DNA of 38,127 bases from Alphaproteobacteria bacterium (GCA_009377375.1 WHUE01000039.1:1-38127), one strand, 5' to 3'. Shown: positions 28,951 to 36,323, counted from the first letter of the stretch. Notes: generated from the letters alone by a model not told the origin. Numbers and translations are program-made.

Positions 28951-30354
28951 ATGAACGCATTTCCCGACCGCACGAAACGCCCGCTCGCCGAAATCCTCGG
29001 CTGCGCGGGCTGGCGCGACGCCCCTTCCGACGGGCCGATCCTGCGCGACGGCCCGGCCAGCCTGCCCACCGCCCTTCCCATCGAGCCGATGGCGGCCGCC
29101 GCGCTGGCCGCGGTGGGCCTCGCATCGGCGGAAATCCACCGCCGCCGCGGCGGCGGACCCCAGCCCGTGACCGTGGATCGCCGCGCCGCCGCGCTCGCCA
29201 TGTGCGGCAACGAATATCTGCGGGTGAACGGTGCGCCGGCAACCGGCTGGGACCCGGTGACGGGATATTACCGCGCCCGGGACGGGCGATGGGTCTATCT
29301 GCACGGAAATTTCCCGCATCTGCGCGACGGCCTGCTGGACATGCTGGGCGCGGAACGGAATCGCGAATCGGTTGCCGCCGCCGTCGGACGGCTTCCCGCA
29401 CAGGACATCGAGGATCGGGCCGGGGCGCGCAATCTCTGCGCCGCGCTCCTGCGCAGCCGTGCCGAATGGGAGGCGCACCCGCAATGCGCGGCGGTCTCCG
29501 CCCTCCCGCTCATCGAGGTCACGCGCATCGGCGACGCCCCGCCGGTTCCGCTGCCGCCGGCAGGCGACCGCCCGCTTGCCGGTTTTCGCGCGCTGGACCT
29601 GACCCGGGTGATCGCCGGGCCGATGGCCGGACGGACCCTCGCCGAGCACGGTGCGGACGTACTGCGGGTCAACGGCCCGCATTTGCCCTTCATCGAATCG
29701 CTGGTGATCGACACGGGGTTCGGCAAGCGCTCCTGCCATATCGACCTGCGCGGCGCCAAAGGGCGCGAAACCCTGCACGCGCTGATCGCCAGAGCCGACA
29801 TCTTCGTCAATGCCTATCGCCAGGGATCGTTGGCGGCGCGGGGCTTCGGGCCGCAAGCGCTGGCGGCGGCGCGGCCGGGCATCGTCGCGGTCACCATATC
29901 CGCCTATTCCGGCGCCGGCCCGTGGCAGAAAAGGCGCGGCTACGACAGCCTGATCCAGGCCGCCACCGGGCTTTCATACGGAGGCGACGACGCCCCTGCC
30001 CGCCTGCCCTGCCAGCCGCTGGACTACTTGACCGGCTATATCGCGGCGGCGGCCGCGATGACCGCGCTCATGCGCCGCGCGGAGGAAGGCGGGAGCTGGC
30101 ATGTGGAGCTGTCCCTCGCCCGCACGGCGCAGTGGATATGGCAGATGGCGGATGCGCTGGGTCCGGAACCGTCGCCGCCCGCCGAAAAGCCGGCCGCCGA
30201 GGCGCTGGGCGGATTGATACGCGAGATGGACTCCCGCTTCGGCGCCCTGCGCTTCCTCGGCCCGGCCCTGGAAATGCCGGAAACGCCGCCGCGCTGGACG
30301 AGCCCGCCCGTGCCGCCGGGCACCGATGCGCCGGAATGGATCGGCGGCGTATAG
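28951..30354 (+). CDS. Family III CoA-transferase (CaiB/BaiF type), two-part protein
   Basis: A 467-residue protein expected to move CoA between carboxylic acids. From about residue 209 it has the CaiB N-terminal signature FRALDLTRVIAGPMAGRTLA, HGADVLRVNGP, a HIDLRGAKGRE stretch, and AYSGAGPWQKRRGYDSLIQA. D358 in QPLDYLTGY fits the catalytic aspartate of the family. The first 200 residues resemble the back half of a CaiB protein (DGRWVYLHGNFPHLRDGLLD and EWEAHPQ), so the order looks permuted or fused. It ends soon after ELSLARTAQWIWQ. The ATG at 28951 fits MNAFPDRTKRPLAE; no Shine-Dalgarno is seen, and an open frame to 28666 crosses the nuo promoter. Substrate unknown. Confidence 0.82.
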   Translation: MNAFPDRTKRPLAEILGCAGWRDAPSDGPILRDGPASLPTALPIEPMAAAALAAVGLASAEIHRRRGGGPQPVTVDRRAAALAMCGNEYLRVNGAPATGWDPVTGYYRARDGRWVYLHGNFPHLRDGLLDMLGAERNRESVAAAVGRLPAQDIEDRAGARNLCAALLRSRAEWEAHPQCAAVSALPLIEVTRIGDAPPVPLPPAGDRPLAGFRALDLTRVIAGPMAGRTLAEHGADVLRVNGPHLPFIESLVIDTGFGKRSCHIDLRGAKGRETLHALIARADIFVNAYRQGSLAARGFGPQALAAARPGIVAVTISAYSGAGPWQKRRGYDSLIQAATGLSYGGDDAPARLPCQPLDYLTGYIAAAAAMTALMRRAEEGGSWHVELSLARTAQWIWQMADALGPEPSPPAEKPAAEALGGLIREMDSRFGALRFLGPALEMPETPPRWTSPPVPPGTDAPEWIGGV

Positions 30355-30461
30355 AAACGATCTGCAGACCCGAATATGGAACGCCGGGGATTCTCCATAT
30401 GCGGGCGCTCGGACCTCGGTGCCACCGGGGGTAACAGCCGAAACCGTTCAGCGGCAGGACG

Positions 30462-30740
30462 CTAGCTAACCCGATCGAGCACGACCAGCCCTACCCCGTG
30501 CTCTTCAGCAAGTTCCAACGCTTGCTGTTGCGCGGAGCCAATCGTCATTGGTTGATGCCCGCGAACGGTATCAATTTCAAACCATTCTCCGTCGCCGCCG
30601 GTGTGAACCGACAGCGACACATCTTCGGACGACCGATACTCAATAAATACGAAGCCATCTTCAGCCCTGATTTCCTCCGCCCGGTTCCGGGGCCTTCGCC
30701 GCCGTCGTGTAAACTCTGCATAGGTAATCATCTGAGCCAT
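30462..30740 (-). CDS. Small orphan protein of unknown function
   Basis: A 92-residue protein that I do not recognise. It opens MAQMITYAEFTRRRRRPRNR, a very basic stretch, followed by alternating segments (GFVFIEYRSSEDVSLSVHTG) and an alpha-helical end (SAQQQALELAEEHGVGLVVL). It has no signal peptide or membrane helix and looks like a small alpha/beta cytoplasmic protein. The start is supported by a run of six G 5 bases before the ATG at 30740. Base composition is clearly less GC-rich than its neighbours, and it lies downstream of the tRNA-Asp gene, suggesting recent arrival. The 107 bases between it and the CoA-transferase gene hold nothing recognisable. It is probably real but unverified. 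Confidence 0.55.
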   Translation of the reverse strand: MAQMITYAEFTRRRRRPRNRAEEIRAEDGFVFIEYRSSEDVSLSVHTGGDGEWFEIDTVRGHQPMTIGSAQQQALELAEEHGVGLVVLDRVS

Positions 30741-30949
30741 TTCATCCCCCCATAATCACCGATGAAAACATACGACCAAACGGGCGAATCGGCGGGGCAT
30801 CCTGTGGACCCTGACTGGGGAACGCTGAGCATGTTTGTGAGCGCTGTAGCTGACCCGGGCCGCTGAGGCTATTCGGGCGATCCGAGCTACGACAGGCAGA
30901 ACTGCTGACTCTCTGGCTGGAGAAGTCAGCGGCGGGGCATGTGTGGGGT

Positions 30950-30972
30950 AAAAACGAGGGGCAAACCCTCTT
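30950..30972 (-). terminator. Intrinsic terminator after tRNA-Asp
   Basis: On the minus strand GAGGG pairs with CCCTC around the 5-base loop TTTGC and is followed by G and five T. It is the first good terminator after the tRNA gene, about 57 bases past its CCA end. Confidence 0.75.
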
Positions 30973-30979
30973 GCCACCC

Positions 30980-31026
30980 CCCTTCCAAAACCGGCAGTAA
31001 CCGGGGATTCCTGGCGTTTGGAAGGG
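30980..31026 (-). repeat. Inverted repeat just after the tRNA-Asp 3' end
   Basis: CCCTTCCAAA (30980-30989) is perfectly complementary to TTTGGAAGGG (31017-31026), 10 base pairs around 27 bases. The loop contains CCGG twice, which can form a small inner stem. It begins 3 bases beyond the encoded CCA and lies between the tRNA and its terminator; it could guide 3' processing of the precursor or be a scar of an inserted element. Confidence 0.5.
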
Positions 31027-31028
31027 AG

Positions 31029-31105
31029 TGGCGGGAGCGACGGGACTCGAACCCGCGACCTCTGGCGTGACAGGCCAGCGCTCTAACCAGCTGAGCTACG
31101 CCCCC
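31029..31105 (-). tRNA. tRNA-Asp (anticodon GTC)
   Basis: A 77-base cloverleaf on the minus strand. The acceptor GGGGGCG pairs with CGCTCCC (one G-T), followed by discriminator G and an encoded CCA. The D-arm is GCTCAGCTGGTTAGAGC, the anticodon arm is CTGGC-CTGTCAC-GCCAG with anticodon GTC, and the T-arm contains GGTTCGAGTCC. It reads aspartate codons GAC and GAT. Confidence 0.97.
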
Positions 31106-31124
31106 GTGTGCCGGTGAGGGGGAT

Positions 31125-31153
31125 CATGTAATGCAGCCCGGCTTTACAGTCAA
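31125..31153 (-). promoter_or_regulatory. Probable promoter of tRNA-Asp
   Basis: Minus-strand TTGACT (31153-31148) and TACATG (31130-31125) have a 17-base spacer. The -35 box is 5 of 6; the -10 box is weaker. The distance of about 19 bases from the -10 box to the mature 5' end suits a short tRNA leader. Confidence 0.5.
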
Positions 31154-31193
31154 TGAATCCCGGGCCGCGCCCCGAATTTGTTGCCGCCGCCCG

Positions 31194-32597
31194 TCAGGGG
31201 ACGAGCTGCATCTTGTCGACCTTGCCCGTCGGGCCGCGCGGCAGTTCCGCGACGAGCCGCACCACGCGGGGATATTTGTAGCTCGCCAGCCGGTCCCGGC
31301 ACCAGTCCGTGACCTCCGCCGCCGTCAGGCTCTCGCCCGGCCGCGCCACCACGAAGGCGCAGATTTCCTCGCCGAGCTGGACATGCGGCGTGCCGATCAC
31401 GGCGGCCTCCGAGACCGCCGGGTGGCCGGCCAGCGCCGCCTCCACCTCGCCCGGCGCCACCGTATAGCCGCCGCGCAGGATCATGTCCTTCTTCCGGCCG
31501 ACGATGCGGACCAGCCCGTCGCCGGACAGCGTCGCCAGATCGCCGGTCCGAAACCAGCCGTCGGGATCGAGCACGGCCCGGGTTTCCTCCGGCTGGTTCA
31601 GGTACTCGGTCATGCGCGCGGCGGAGCGGATCAGCAGCTCCCCGATCTCGCCGTCCGGCAGGGCCGCGCCGCCGTCGTCCACGATGCGGAGCTCCACCCC
31701 CGGCAGGGCGCGGCCAATGGAATCCGGCGCTTCCTGCGCATCCGAGGGCGAGAACGAGATCGGCCGGTAAAGCTCGCTCATCCCGTAGCCGCGCACGATC
31801 CGGCGCCCTGTCGCCTCGCGCCACTCCTCGGCCAGCTCCCAGGGACAGGGCGCGGCGCCGGAAATGGCGTGGCGCAGGCTGGCGAGATCGGCGCCTTTCA
31901 GGGCCGGCGCTTCGAGAATGCGGCGGAACATCGTCGCGACGCCGGGAAATACTGTCACCCGGTGCCGCGCGATCGCGGCCAGCACATCGTCGGGATAGAA
32001 GCGCGGCAGCAGCACGAACGCGCTGCCGATCAGCAGCGGCGACATGACCGTGCCGAAAATGCCGAAAGAATGCGCCAGCGGCAGCGTGCCAAGCACCACG
32101 TCGTCCGGACCGATCATCAGCACCGAGCCTGTCCATACGCCCAGCGCCGCTTCGGTCGCTCCGTGGCTCAGCACCACCCCCTTGGGCCGCCCGGTGCTGC
32201 CGGAGGTGTAGAGGACGATCGCCGGCGCGGCGCCGTCGAGCGCCGCAGCCGGGTAGTCCGCCTCGCCCGTCGGAATTTCGCGCATCACATGGGCGGGGGC
32301 GAGGTCCGCAACCAGCCTGTCACGTTCCTCCGGCGTCAGCCGGGGATTGAGCGGCGCGACCACCGCGCCGGCCTTCAGCCCACCGAGGAAGGCGATCACG
32401 GTCTCCAGCGGGTCGGCCAGGTCGATTGCCACGCGGTCGCCCAGCCTCACCCCTGCCGCCGCCAAAGCCGCGGCGGCGGCGCCGGCGCGGGCAAAAAGCG
32501 TTCCGGCATCCAGCGAATCGTCGCCCCGGTGCAGGATGATCCGCGCCGGGCCTCGCCGCGCGGTATCCTCCAGCAGGCGGACGACGTTGCCGCTCAT
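31194..32597 (-). CDS. AMP-forming acyl-CoA synthetase / ligase
   Basis: A 467-residue member of the ANL superfamily that activates a carboxylic acid with ATP and loads it onto CoA. The P-loop YTSGSTGRPKG is at residues 130-140, followed by the LPLAHSFGIFG helix, RGYGMSELYRP (A5 region), GWFRTGDLA and the hinge GRKKDMILRGGYTV. The catalytic lysine is K459 in PTGKVDK. The protein is somewhat short for the family (usually 500-550), mostly through a compact N-terminal part. It starts 4 bases after the UbiD-type gene and is surely co-transcribed with it. Substrate cannot be read; an aromatic or unsaturated acid is plausible from the partner. Confidence 0.88.
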   Translation of the reverse strand: MSGNVVRLLEDTARRGPARIILHRGDDSLDAGTLFARAGAAAAALAAAGVRLGDRVAIDLADPLETVIAFLGGLKAGAVVAPLNPRLTPEERDRLVADLAPAHVMREIPTGEADYPAAALDGAAPAIVLYTSGSTGRPKGVVLSHGATEAALGVWTGSVLMIGPDDVVLGTLPLAHSFGIFGTVMSPLLIGSAFVLLPRFYPDDVLAAIARHRVTVFPGVATMFRRILEAPALKGADLASLRHAISGAAPCPWELAEEWREATGRRIVRGYGMSELYRPISFSPSDAQEAPDSIGRALPGVELRIVDDGGAALPDGEIGELLIRSAARMTEYLNQPEETRAVLDPDGWFRTGDLATLSGDGLVRIVGRKKDMILRGGYTVAPGEVEAALAGHPAVSEAAVIGTPHVQLGEEICAFVVARPGESLTAAEVTDWCRDRLASYKYPRVVRLVAELPRGPTGKVDKMQLVP

Positions 32598-32601
32598 CGG
32601 A

Positions 32602-33960
32602 TCAGGACAGGAGTTTCTTCACGTCGATACCGTTCCACACGTCCTCCGGGAAGTGGTGGCGGGGCGTGAAGTCCTTCAGCAGCGGCTTCGCCGTGGCATC
32701 CACGCCCCACTTGGCGGTGAACCCGTCATCGCCGGAGGTCGAGGGATCGAGATCCGAGCCGCGCGCGCCGGGGATGATGAGGATGTCGCGGTCGGGCTGG
32801 CTGCGCGTGGCCATGGCCCAGTTGACCTGGCGGTCGTCGAACACGTCGACGTCCTGGTCCACCACCACGACCCGCTTCATGTAGAGATCGGCGCCGAACA
32901 CCGACAGGATCGCGTTCTTGCCCTGCCCTTTCAGGCGCTGCTCGATGGAGACGAAGCAGGTGAAGGGGCTCGGCACGCGTACCGCGGTCACCGACGGGAT
33001 CATCGAGCGCACGGCGCGAAACAGGTTGGCTTCCATCGGAATGGTCGACAGCAGCATGTGGTCGAGATGGCCGACCGACATGTCGTAGAACACGCAGCCC
33101 TTGCGATGGGTGATCGCCGTGACCTTCAGGATTTCGCGTTCGCGCGCGCCGAGGCTGTATCCGGTGAACTCCCCGAACGGCCCCTCCTTCACCCGGCCGG
33201 ACGGCTGTATTTCGCCCTCGATGATCATCTCGGCATGAGCCGGCACCAGCAGGTCCAGCGTCTCGCAGCGGACCATCTCCATCGCCTCGCCGAACACGCC
33301 GCCCATGATGTGGGTCTCGTCCTCGTCGATCGACCCGATGGCGAGCGAACCCAGGGCGATGGCCGGATGCACCCCAATGGCGAAGGCCACCTGCAGCGGT
33401 TCGCCCTTCTCCTCCGCCATCCTGTGGAACTCCCAGAGATGCTTGCCGAGCGTCAGGTGGATCGATGTTTCGGCCTTGCCGGTGATCTGCAGCCGGTTAT
33501 AGGCGCAGTTATAGACGCCGGTCTTCGGGTCCCTGGCGAAGGAGATCGCCGCGGTGATGTAGGGACCGCCGTCGCCGCCGTGATGGACGATCTGCGGGAT
33601 CTTGCCCATATCCACGGCGTCGCCGGTGATGACGACGTCCTTGCACGGGCCCGTATTCACCTCGCGCGGCGGGATGGGGTTCTCCATGGCGTGCAGGAAC
33701 TTCTTCTGCATCTCGCGCGGCCCGCACCCCATCGCCATCGCCAGCCGGGGCCGGCTGGCATGCAGGTTGGTCATCACCGGGAAGTCACTGCCCCTGACGT
33801 TCTCGAACAGGAAAACCGGACGCTTCCTCGCCTCCTGCTCCGTCTTGACCACGGTCGCCGTGATCTCGTAGGCCGGATCCACCTCATCCGTGACCATTAC
33901 GAAATCTTCCGGACATTCTTTCCTGATCCTGTCGACGAAGGACGGCAGATCCTGGGGCAT
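32602..33960 (-). CDS. UbiD-family (prenylated-FMN-dependent) decarboxylase
   Basis: A 452-residue enzyme of the UbiD group, which adds or removes CO2 on aromatic or alpha,beta-unsaturated acids with prenylated FMN. The E-R-E set is R156 (in NRLQITGKAETSIHL) with E259 and E264 (KEGPFGEFTGYS). Other family segments are GPCKDVVITGDAVDMGKIPQ and AIGVHPAIALGSLAIG, plus VFGADLYMKRVVVVDQDVDV. A companion UbiX, which makes the cofactor, is absent from the window. The operon partner is an acyl-CoA ligase, which argues for catabolism rather than ubiquinone synthesis (inference). The ATG at 33960 has only a weak GGAAAA-type ribosome-binding site. Confidence 0.9.
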   Translation of the reverse strand: MPQDLPSFVDRIRKECPEDFVMVTDEVDPAYEITATVVKTEQEARKRPVFLFENVRGSDFPVMTNLHASRPRLAMAMGCGPREMQKKFLHAMENPIPPREVNTGPCKDVVITGDAVDMGKIPQIVHHGGDGGPYITAAISFARDPKTGVYNCAYNRLQITGKAETSIHLTLGKHLWEFHRMAEEKGEPLQVAFAIGVHPAIALGSLAIGSIDEDETHIMGGVFGEAMEMVRCETLDLLVPAHAEMIIEGEIQPSGRVKEGPFGEFTGYSLGAREREILKVTAITHRKGCVFYDMSVGHLDHMLLSTIPMEANLFRAVRSMIPSVTAVRVPSPFTCFVSIEQRLKGQGKNAILSVFGADLYMKRVVVVDQDVDVFDDRQVNWAMATRSQPDRDILIIPGARGSDLDPSTSGDDGFTAKWGVDATAKPLLKDFTPRHHFPEDVWNGIDVKKLLS

Positions 33961-34035
33961 GGCTTTTCCGTAACTGTATGCGAAAGGCGGGTGAGCGTAG
34001 CCAAAGCCCCCTGAGGGAACAAGTGAGCAAACAAT

Positions 34036-34065
34036 TTGACAATCGGCGCGGATCGGACGTTACCT
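34036..34065 (+). promoter_or_regulatory. Weak candidate promoter of trkH
   Basis: A perfect TTGACA (34036-34041) lies upstream of the trkH start, but the sequence 17-18 bases further (GTTACC / TTACCT) is a poor -10 box. Offered only because of the exact -35 match. Confidence 0.3.
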
Positions 34066-34109
34066 CCGGCGGGCGCGGCGCCATAGCCTGCCCGCACAGG
34101 AGCTTTCAA

Positions 34110-35558
34110 TTGATTTCGTTCCGACCGGTCCTGTTCGTCTTCGGGTTGCTCGTGACGGCCATGGGGCTCGCCATGGCCGTACCGGCCATGGCCGACATCG
34201 CTGCAGGGCACAGCGACTGGATGGTGTTCGCCATCTCGGGGGCCTGTTCGCTGGGCCTCGGCGGACTCTTCGTATTCGCAACGATCGGCCAGCCGATCGA
34301 ACTCAGCCTGCGGCAGGGCTTTCTCCTGACGACGCTAAGCTGGATCGGTCTTTCCGCAGTCGGGGCGCTGCCGCTCGTATTCTCCGAGCTGGGCCTGAGC
34401 TATACGGACGCCTTCTTCGAGGCCATTTCCGGCCTTACGACCACCGGCTCGACGGTGCTTGCGGGGCTCGACCGCATGCCGCCGGGCATCCTGCTGTGGC
34501 GGGCCATGCTGCAATGGCTGGGCGGAATCGGGATCATCGTCATGGGGATCGCCATACTGCCCTATCTGCGGGTCGGCGGCATGCAGCTCTTCCGCATGGA
34601 AAGCTCGGACCGGTCGGAGAAGGCGCTGCCCCGCGCCGCGCAGCTCGCCGGCGCGACCTCGACCGTCTATATGATCCTGTCCGTGGCCTGCGCGGCCGCC
34701 TATTGGGCGGCAGGCATGAGCGGCTTCGAGGCCATCGCGCATGCCATGACGACGGTCTCGACAGGCGGCTACTCCACGTCGGACGCTTCGCTCGGGCATT
34801 TCGCCAACCCCGCCATCCACTGGATCGGCACGCTCTTCATGGTGCTCGGGGCGCTGCCGTTCGTGATCTATATCCGGGCCGTGCGGGGTAAGACGGATGC
34901 GCTATGGAAGGACAGCCAGGTCCGCCATTTCCTGGCGGGGCTGGGCCTGGCGATCCTGGCGATGACCGTCTGGTTATGGATGGAACGGGACGAGCGGATC
35001 GCCGATGCCCTTCTGCTGGCCGCGTTCAACGTCGTCTCGGTGGTCACGACCACCGGCTATGCCACCGTAGACTACGGACAGTGGGGCACCTTCGCGGTCG
35101 GCGCGTTCTTTTTTCTTACCTTCATGGGCGGCTGTGCCGGCTCGACCTCGGGCGGGATCAAGGTGATGCGTTTCGAGATCGCCGCGATCGCGATCCGCAG
35201 CCAGCTCAAGAGACTGATATTGCCTCATGGCGTCTTCCCGATGACATATCGGGGCCAGACTCTTTCGGGAGACGTCGTCAGATCGGTGCTCAACCTGGTC
35301 TTCGTCTTCATCGCGGTATTCGTCCTGTTCGCGACCTGCCTATCGCTGCTGGGGCTCGATTTCATAACCGCCACCAGCGGCGCAGCGACGGCGCTGGCGA
35401 ATGTCGGGCCAGGGCTGGGGGACGTGATCGGCCCCGCCGGCAATTTTTCGACGCTGCCGGACGCCGCGAAATGGATCCTGTCCGCCGGAATGCTGTTGGG
35501 GCGGCTGGAGTTCTTCACGGTGCTCGTGCTTCTCGTGCCGGAATTCTGGCGCGGCTAA
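34110..35558 (+). CDS. trkH: TrkH-family potassium uptake membrane protein
   Basis: A 482-residue inner-membrane channel-like subunit for K+ uptake, normally gated by TrkA (not in this window). The four pore loops are seen: SGLTTTGSTV, TTVSTGGYST, VVTTTGYATVDYG and ALANVGPGLG, with the GGCAGSTSGGIKVMRFEI segment before the last. Start choice: TTG at 34110 has AGGAG 7 bases upstream and gives MISFRPVLFVFG, the family-like start; an in-frame ATG at 33978 would add 44 polar residues. It is divergent from the UbiD gene (149 bases apart) and convergent with tRNA-Val. There is no clear terminator after it. Confidence 0.92.
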   Translation: MISFRPVLFVFGLLVTAMGLAMAVPAMADIAAGHSDWMVFAISGACSLGLGGLFVFATIGQPIELSLRQGFLLTTLSWIGLSAVGALPLVFSELGLSYTDAFFEAISGLTTTGSTVLAGLDRMPPGILLWRAMLQWLGGIGIIVMGIAILPYLRVGGMQLFRMESSDRSEKALPRAAQLAGATSTVYMILSVACAAAYWAAGMSGFEAIAHAMTTVSTGGYSTSDASLGHFANPAIHWIGTLFMVLGALPFVIYIRAVRGKTDALWKDSQVRHFLAGLGLAILAMTVWLWMERDERIADALLLAAFNVVSVVTTTGYATVDYGQWGTFAVGAFFFLTFMGGCAGSTSGGIKVMRFEIAAIAIRSQLKRLILPHGVFPMTYRGQTLSGDVVRSVLNLVFVFIAVFVLFATCLSLLGLDFITATSGAATALANVGPGLGDVIGPAGNFSTLPDAAKWILSAGMLLGRLEFFTVLVLLVPEFWRG

Positions 35559-35588
35559 CAGGTCGACGAGGACCGGGCTTTCGCGGAG

Positions 35589-35664
35589 TGGTGGGCGGTG
35601 ACGGGATCGAACCGCCGACATCCACGGTGTAAACGTGGCGCTCTGCCAGCTGAGCTAACCGCCC
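35589..35664 (-). tRNA. tRNA-Val (anticodon TAC)
   Basis: A 76-base cloverleaf on the minus strand. The acceptor GGGCGGT pairs with ACCGCCC, followed by discriminator A and an encoded CCA. The D-arm is GCTCAGCTGGCAGAGC, the anticodon arm CCACG-TTTACAC-CGTGG gives anticodon TAC, and the T-arm contains GGTTCGATCCC. It lies downstream of lon-hupB, its common place in this group. Confidence 0.97.
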
Positions 35665-35672
35665 CGTTCGCG

Positions 35673-35701
35673 ACTATACCGGAACCGCGCAGGGCTTAAA
35701 A
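35673..35701 (-). promoter_or_regulatory. Possible promoter of tRNA-Val
   Basis: Minus-strand TATAGT (35678-35673) is a good -10 box 9 bases before the mature tRNA. The hexamer at the right distance (TTTTAA, 35701-35696) is a weak -35 and overlaps the U-tract of the hupB terminator. Confidence 0.35.
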
Positions 35702-35728
35702 ACAGAACCGGCCGCCAATGGCGACCGG
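35698..35728 (-). terminator. Intrinsic terminator of hupB
   Basis: On the minus strand CCGG-T-CGCC pairs with GGCG-G-CCGG around a 3-base loop (9 pairs including one G-T), followed by TTCTGTTTTT. It lies about 27 bases after the hupB stop. Confidence 0.85.
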
Positions 35729-35754
35729 CCCCGAACTTCAGACGGAAACGTCGT

Positions 35755-36027
35755 TCAGTTGACCGAATCCTTGAGACCCTTGCCCGCCCGGAACTTGGGC
35801 TGCTTGGATGCCGGAATGTCGATCGTCTGACCGGTCCGCGGATTGCGGCCCTTGGACGCCCGGCGCTGCGACACGCTGAAAGTGCCGAACCCCACGAGAC
35901 GGACTTCCTGTCCGCCCTTCAGAGCCCCGGAAATGGAATCAAAGACCGCGTCAACGGCGCGAGCCGCGTCAGCCTTCGAAATATCGGCGCTAGACGCCAC
36001 CTCTGCAACAAGCTCGTTCTTGTTCAC
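35755..36027 (-). CDS. hupB: DNA-binding protein HU
   Basis: A 90-residue nucleoid protein of the HU/IHF family. It has the N-terminal dimer helix pair (MNKNELVAEVASSADISKAD), GFGTFSVSQRRASKGRNPRT with the DNA-minor-groove arm RNPRTGQTIDIPASKQPKFR (the proline at the arm tip is present) and the terminal AGKGLKDSV. The start codon is GTG at 36027, with AGGGGG 6 bases upstream. It has its own promoter and terminator and follows lon in the same direction, the conserved lon-hupB arrangement. Confidence 0.97.
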   Translation of the reverse strand: MNKNELVAEVASSADISKADAARAVDAVFDSISGALKGGQEVRLVGFGTFSVSQRRASKGRNPRTGQTIDIPASKQPKFRAGKGLKDSVN

Positions 36028-36119
36028 CTTACGCCCCCTTTCATCGAAGGAAGAAAGTAACTTACACGCGCACAGCGCGAACCGCTTTCACTACCGAACC
36101 AAACACCCGGCAAGCTCGG

Positions 36120-36149
36120 AGTCTAAGCCCCGCCAATCTGGAACGTCAA
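36120..36149 (-). promoter_or_regulatory. Probable sigma-70 promoter of hupB
   Basis: Minus-strand TTGACG (36149-36144, 5 of 6) and TAGACT (36125-36120, 4 of 6) with an 18-base spacer, about 93 bases before the GTG start of hupB. Confidence 0.55.
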
Positions 36150-36281
36150 TCGGAGATACCGCCGATTTTGCGGAAATCTGCGGGTTTCAGAGGGTATTTC
36201 CGAATCACTTGGGCGAATCGCCCCTGAATCGGCGCGCCCCGTCTTCACGTGTCGGCTCCTCCAAAACCTGTCGGCGAGGGA

Positions 36282-36323
36282 CGAAACGAAACCGGCCCGC
36301 CCCCTCTCGGGGACGGGCCGGTC
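36282..36323 (-). terminator. Hairpin after lon, probable terminator
   Basis: On the minus strand ACCGGCCCG-T-CCCC pairs with GGGG-G-CGGGCCGGT around a GAGA loop, a very stable stem that starts 25 bases after the lon stop. The tail TTCGTTTCGT is T-rich but interrupted, so termination may be incomplete or Rho-assisted. Confidence 0.6.

Noticed and set aside
30756-30977. A 73-codon minus-strand frame in the low-GC patch
   Set aside because: It begins inside the tRNA-Asp terminator and reads through it, has no ribosome-binding site and no recognisable features.
29029-31105. Prophage or integrative element with attachment site at tRNA-Asp
   Set aside because: No integrase gene and no repeated copy of the tRNA 3' end were found; only lower GC and an orphan gene support it.
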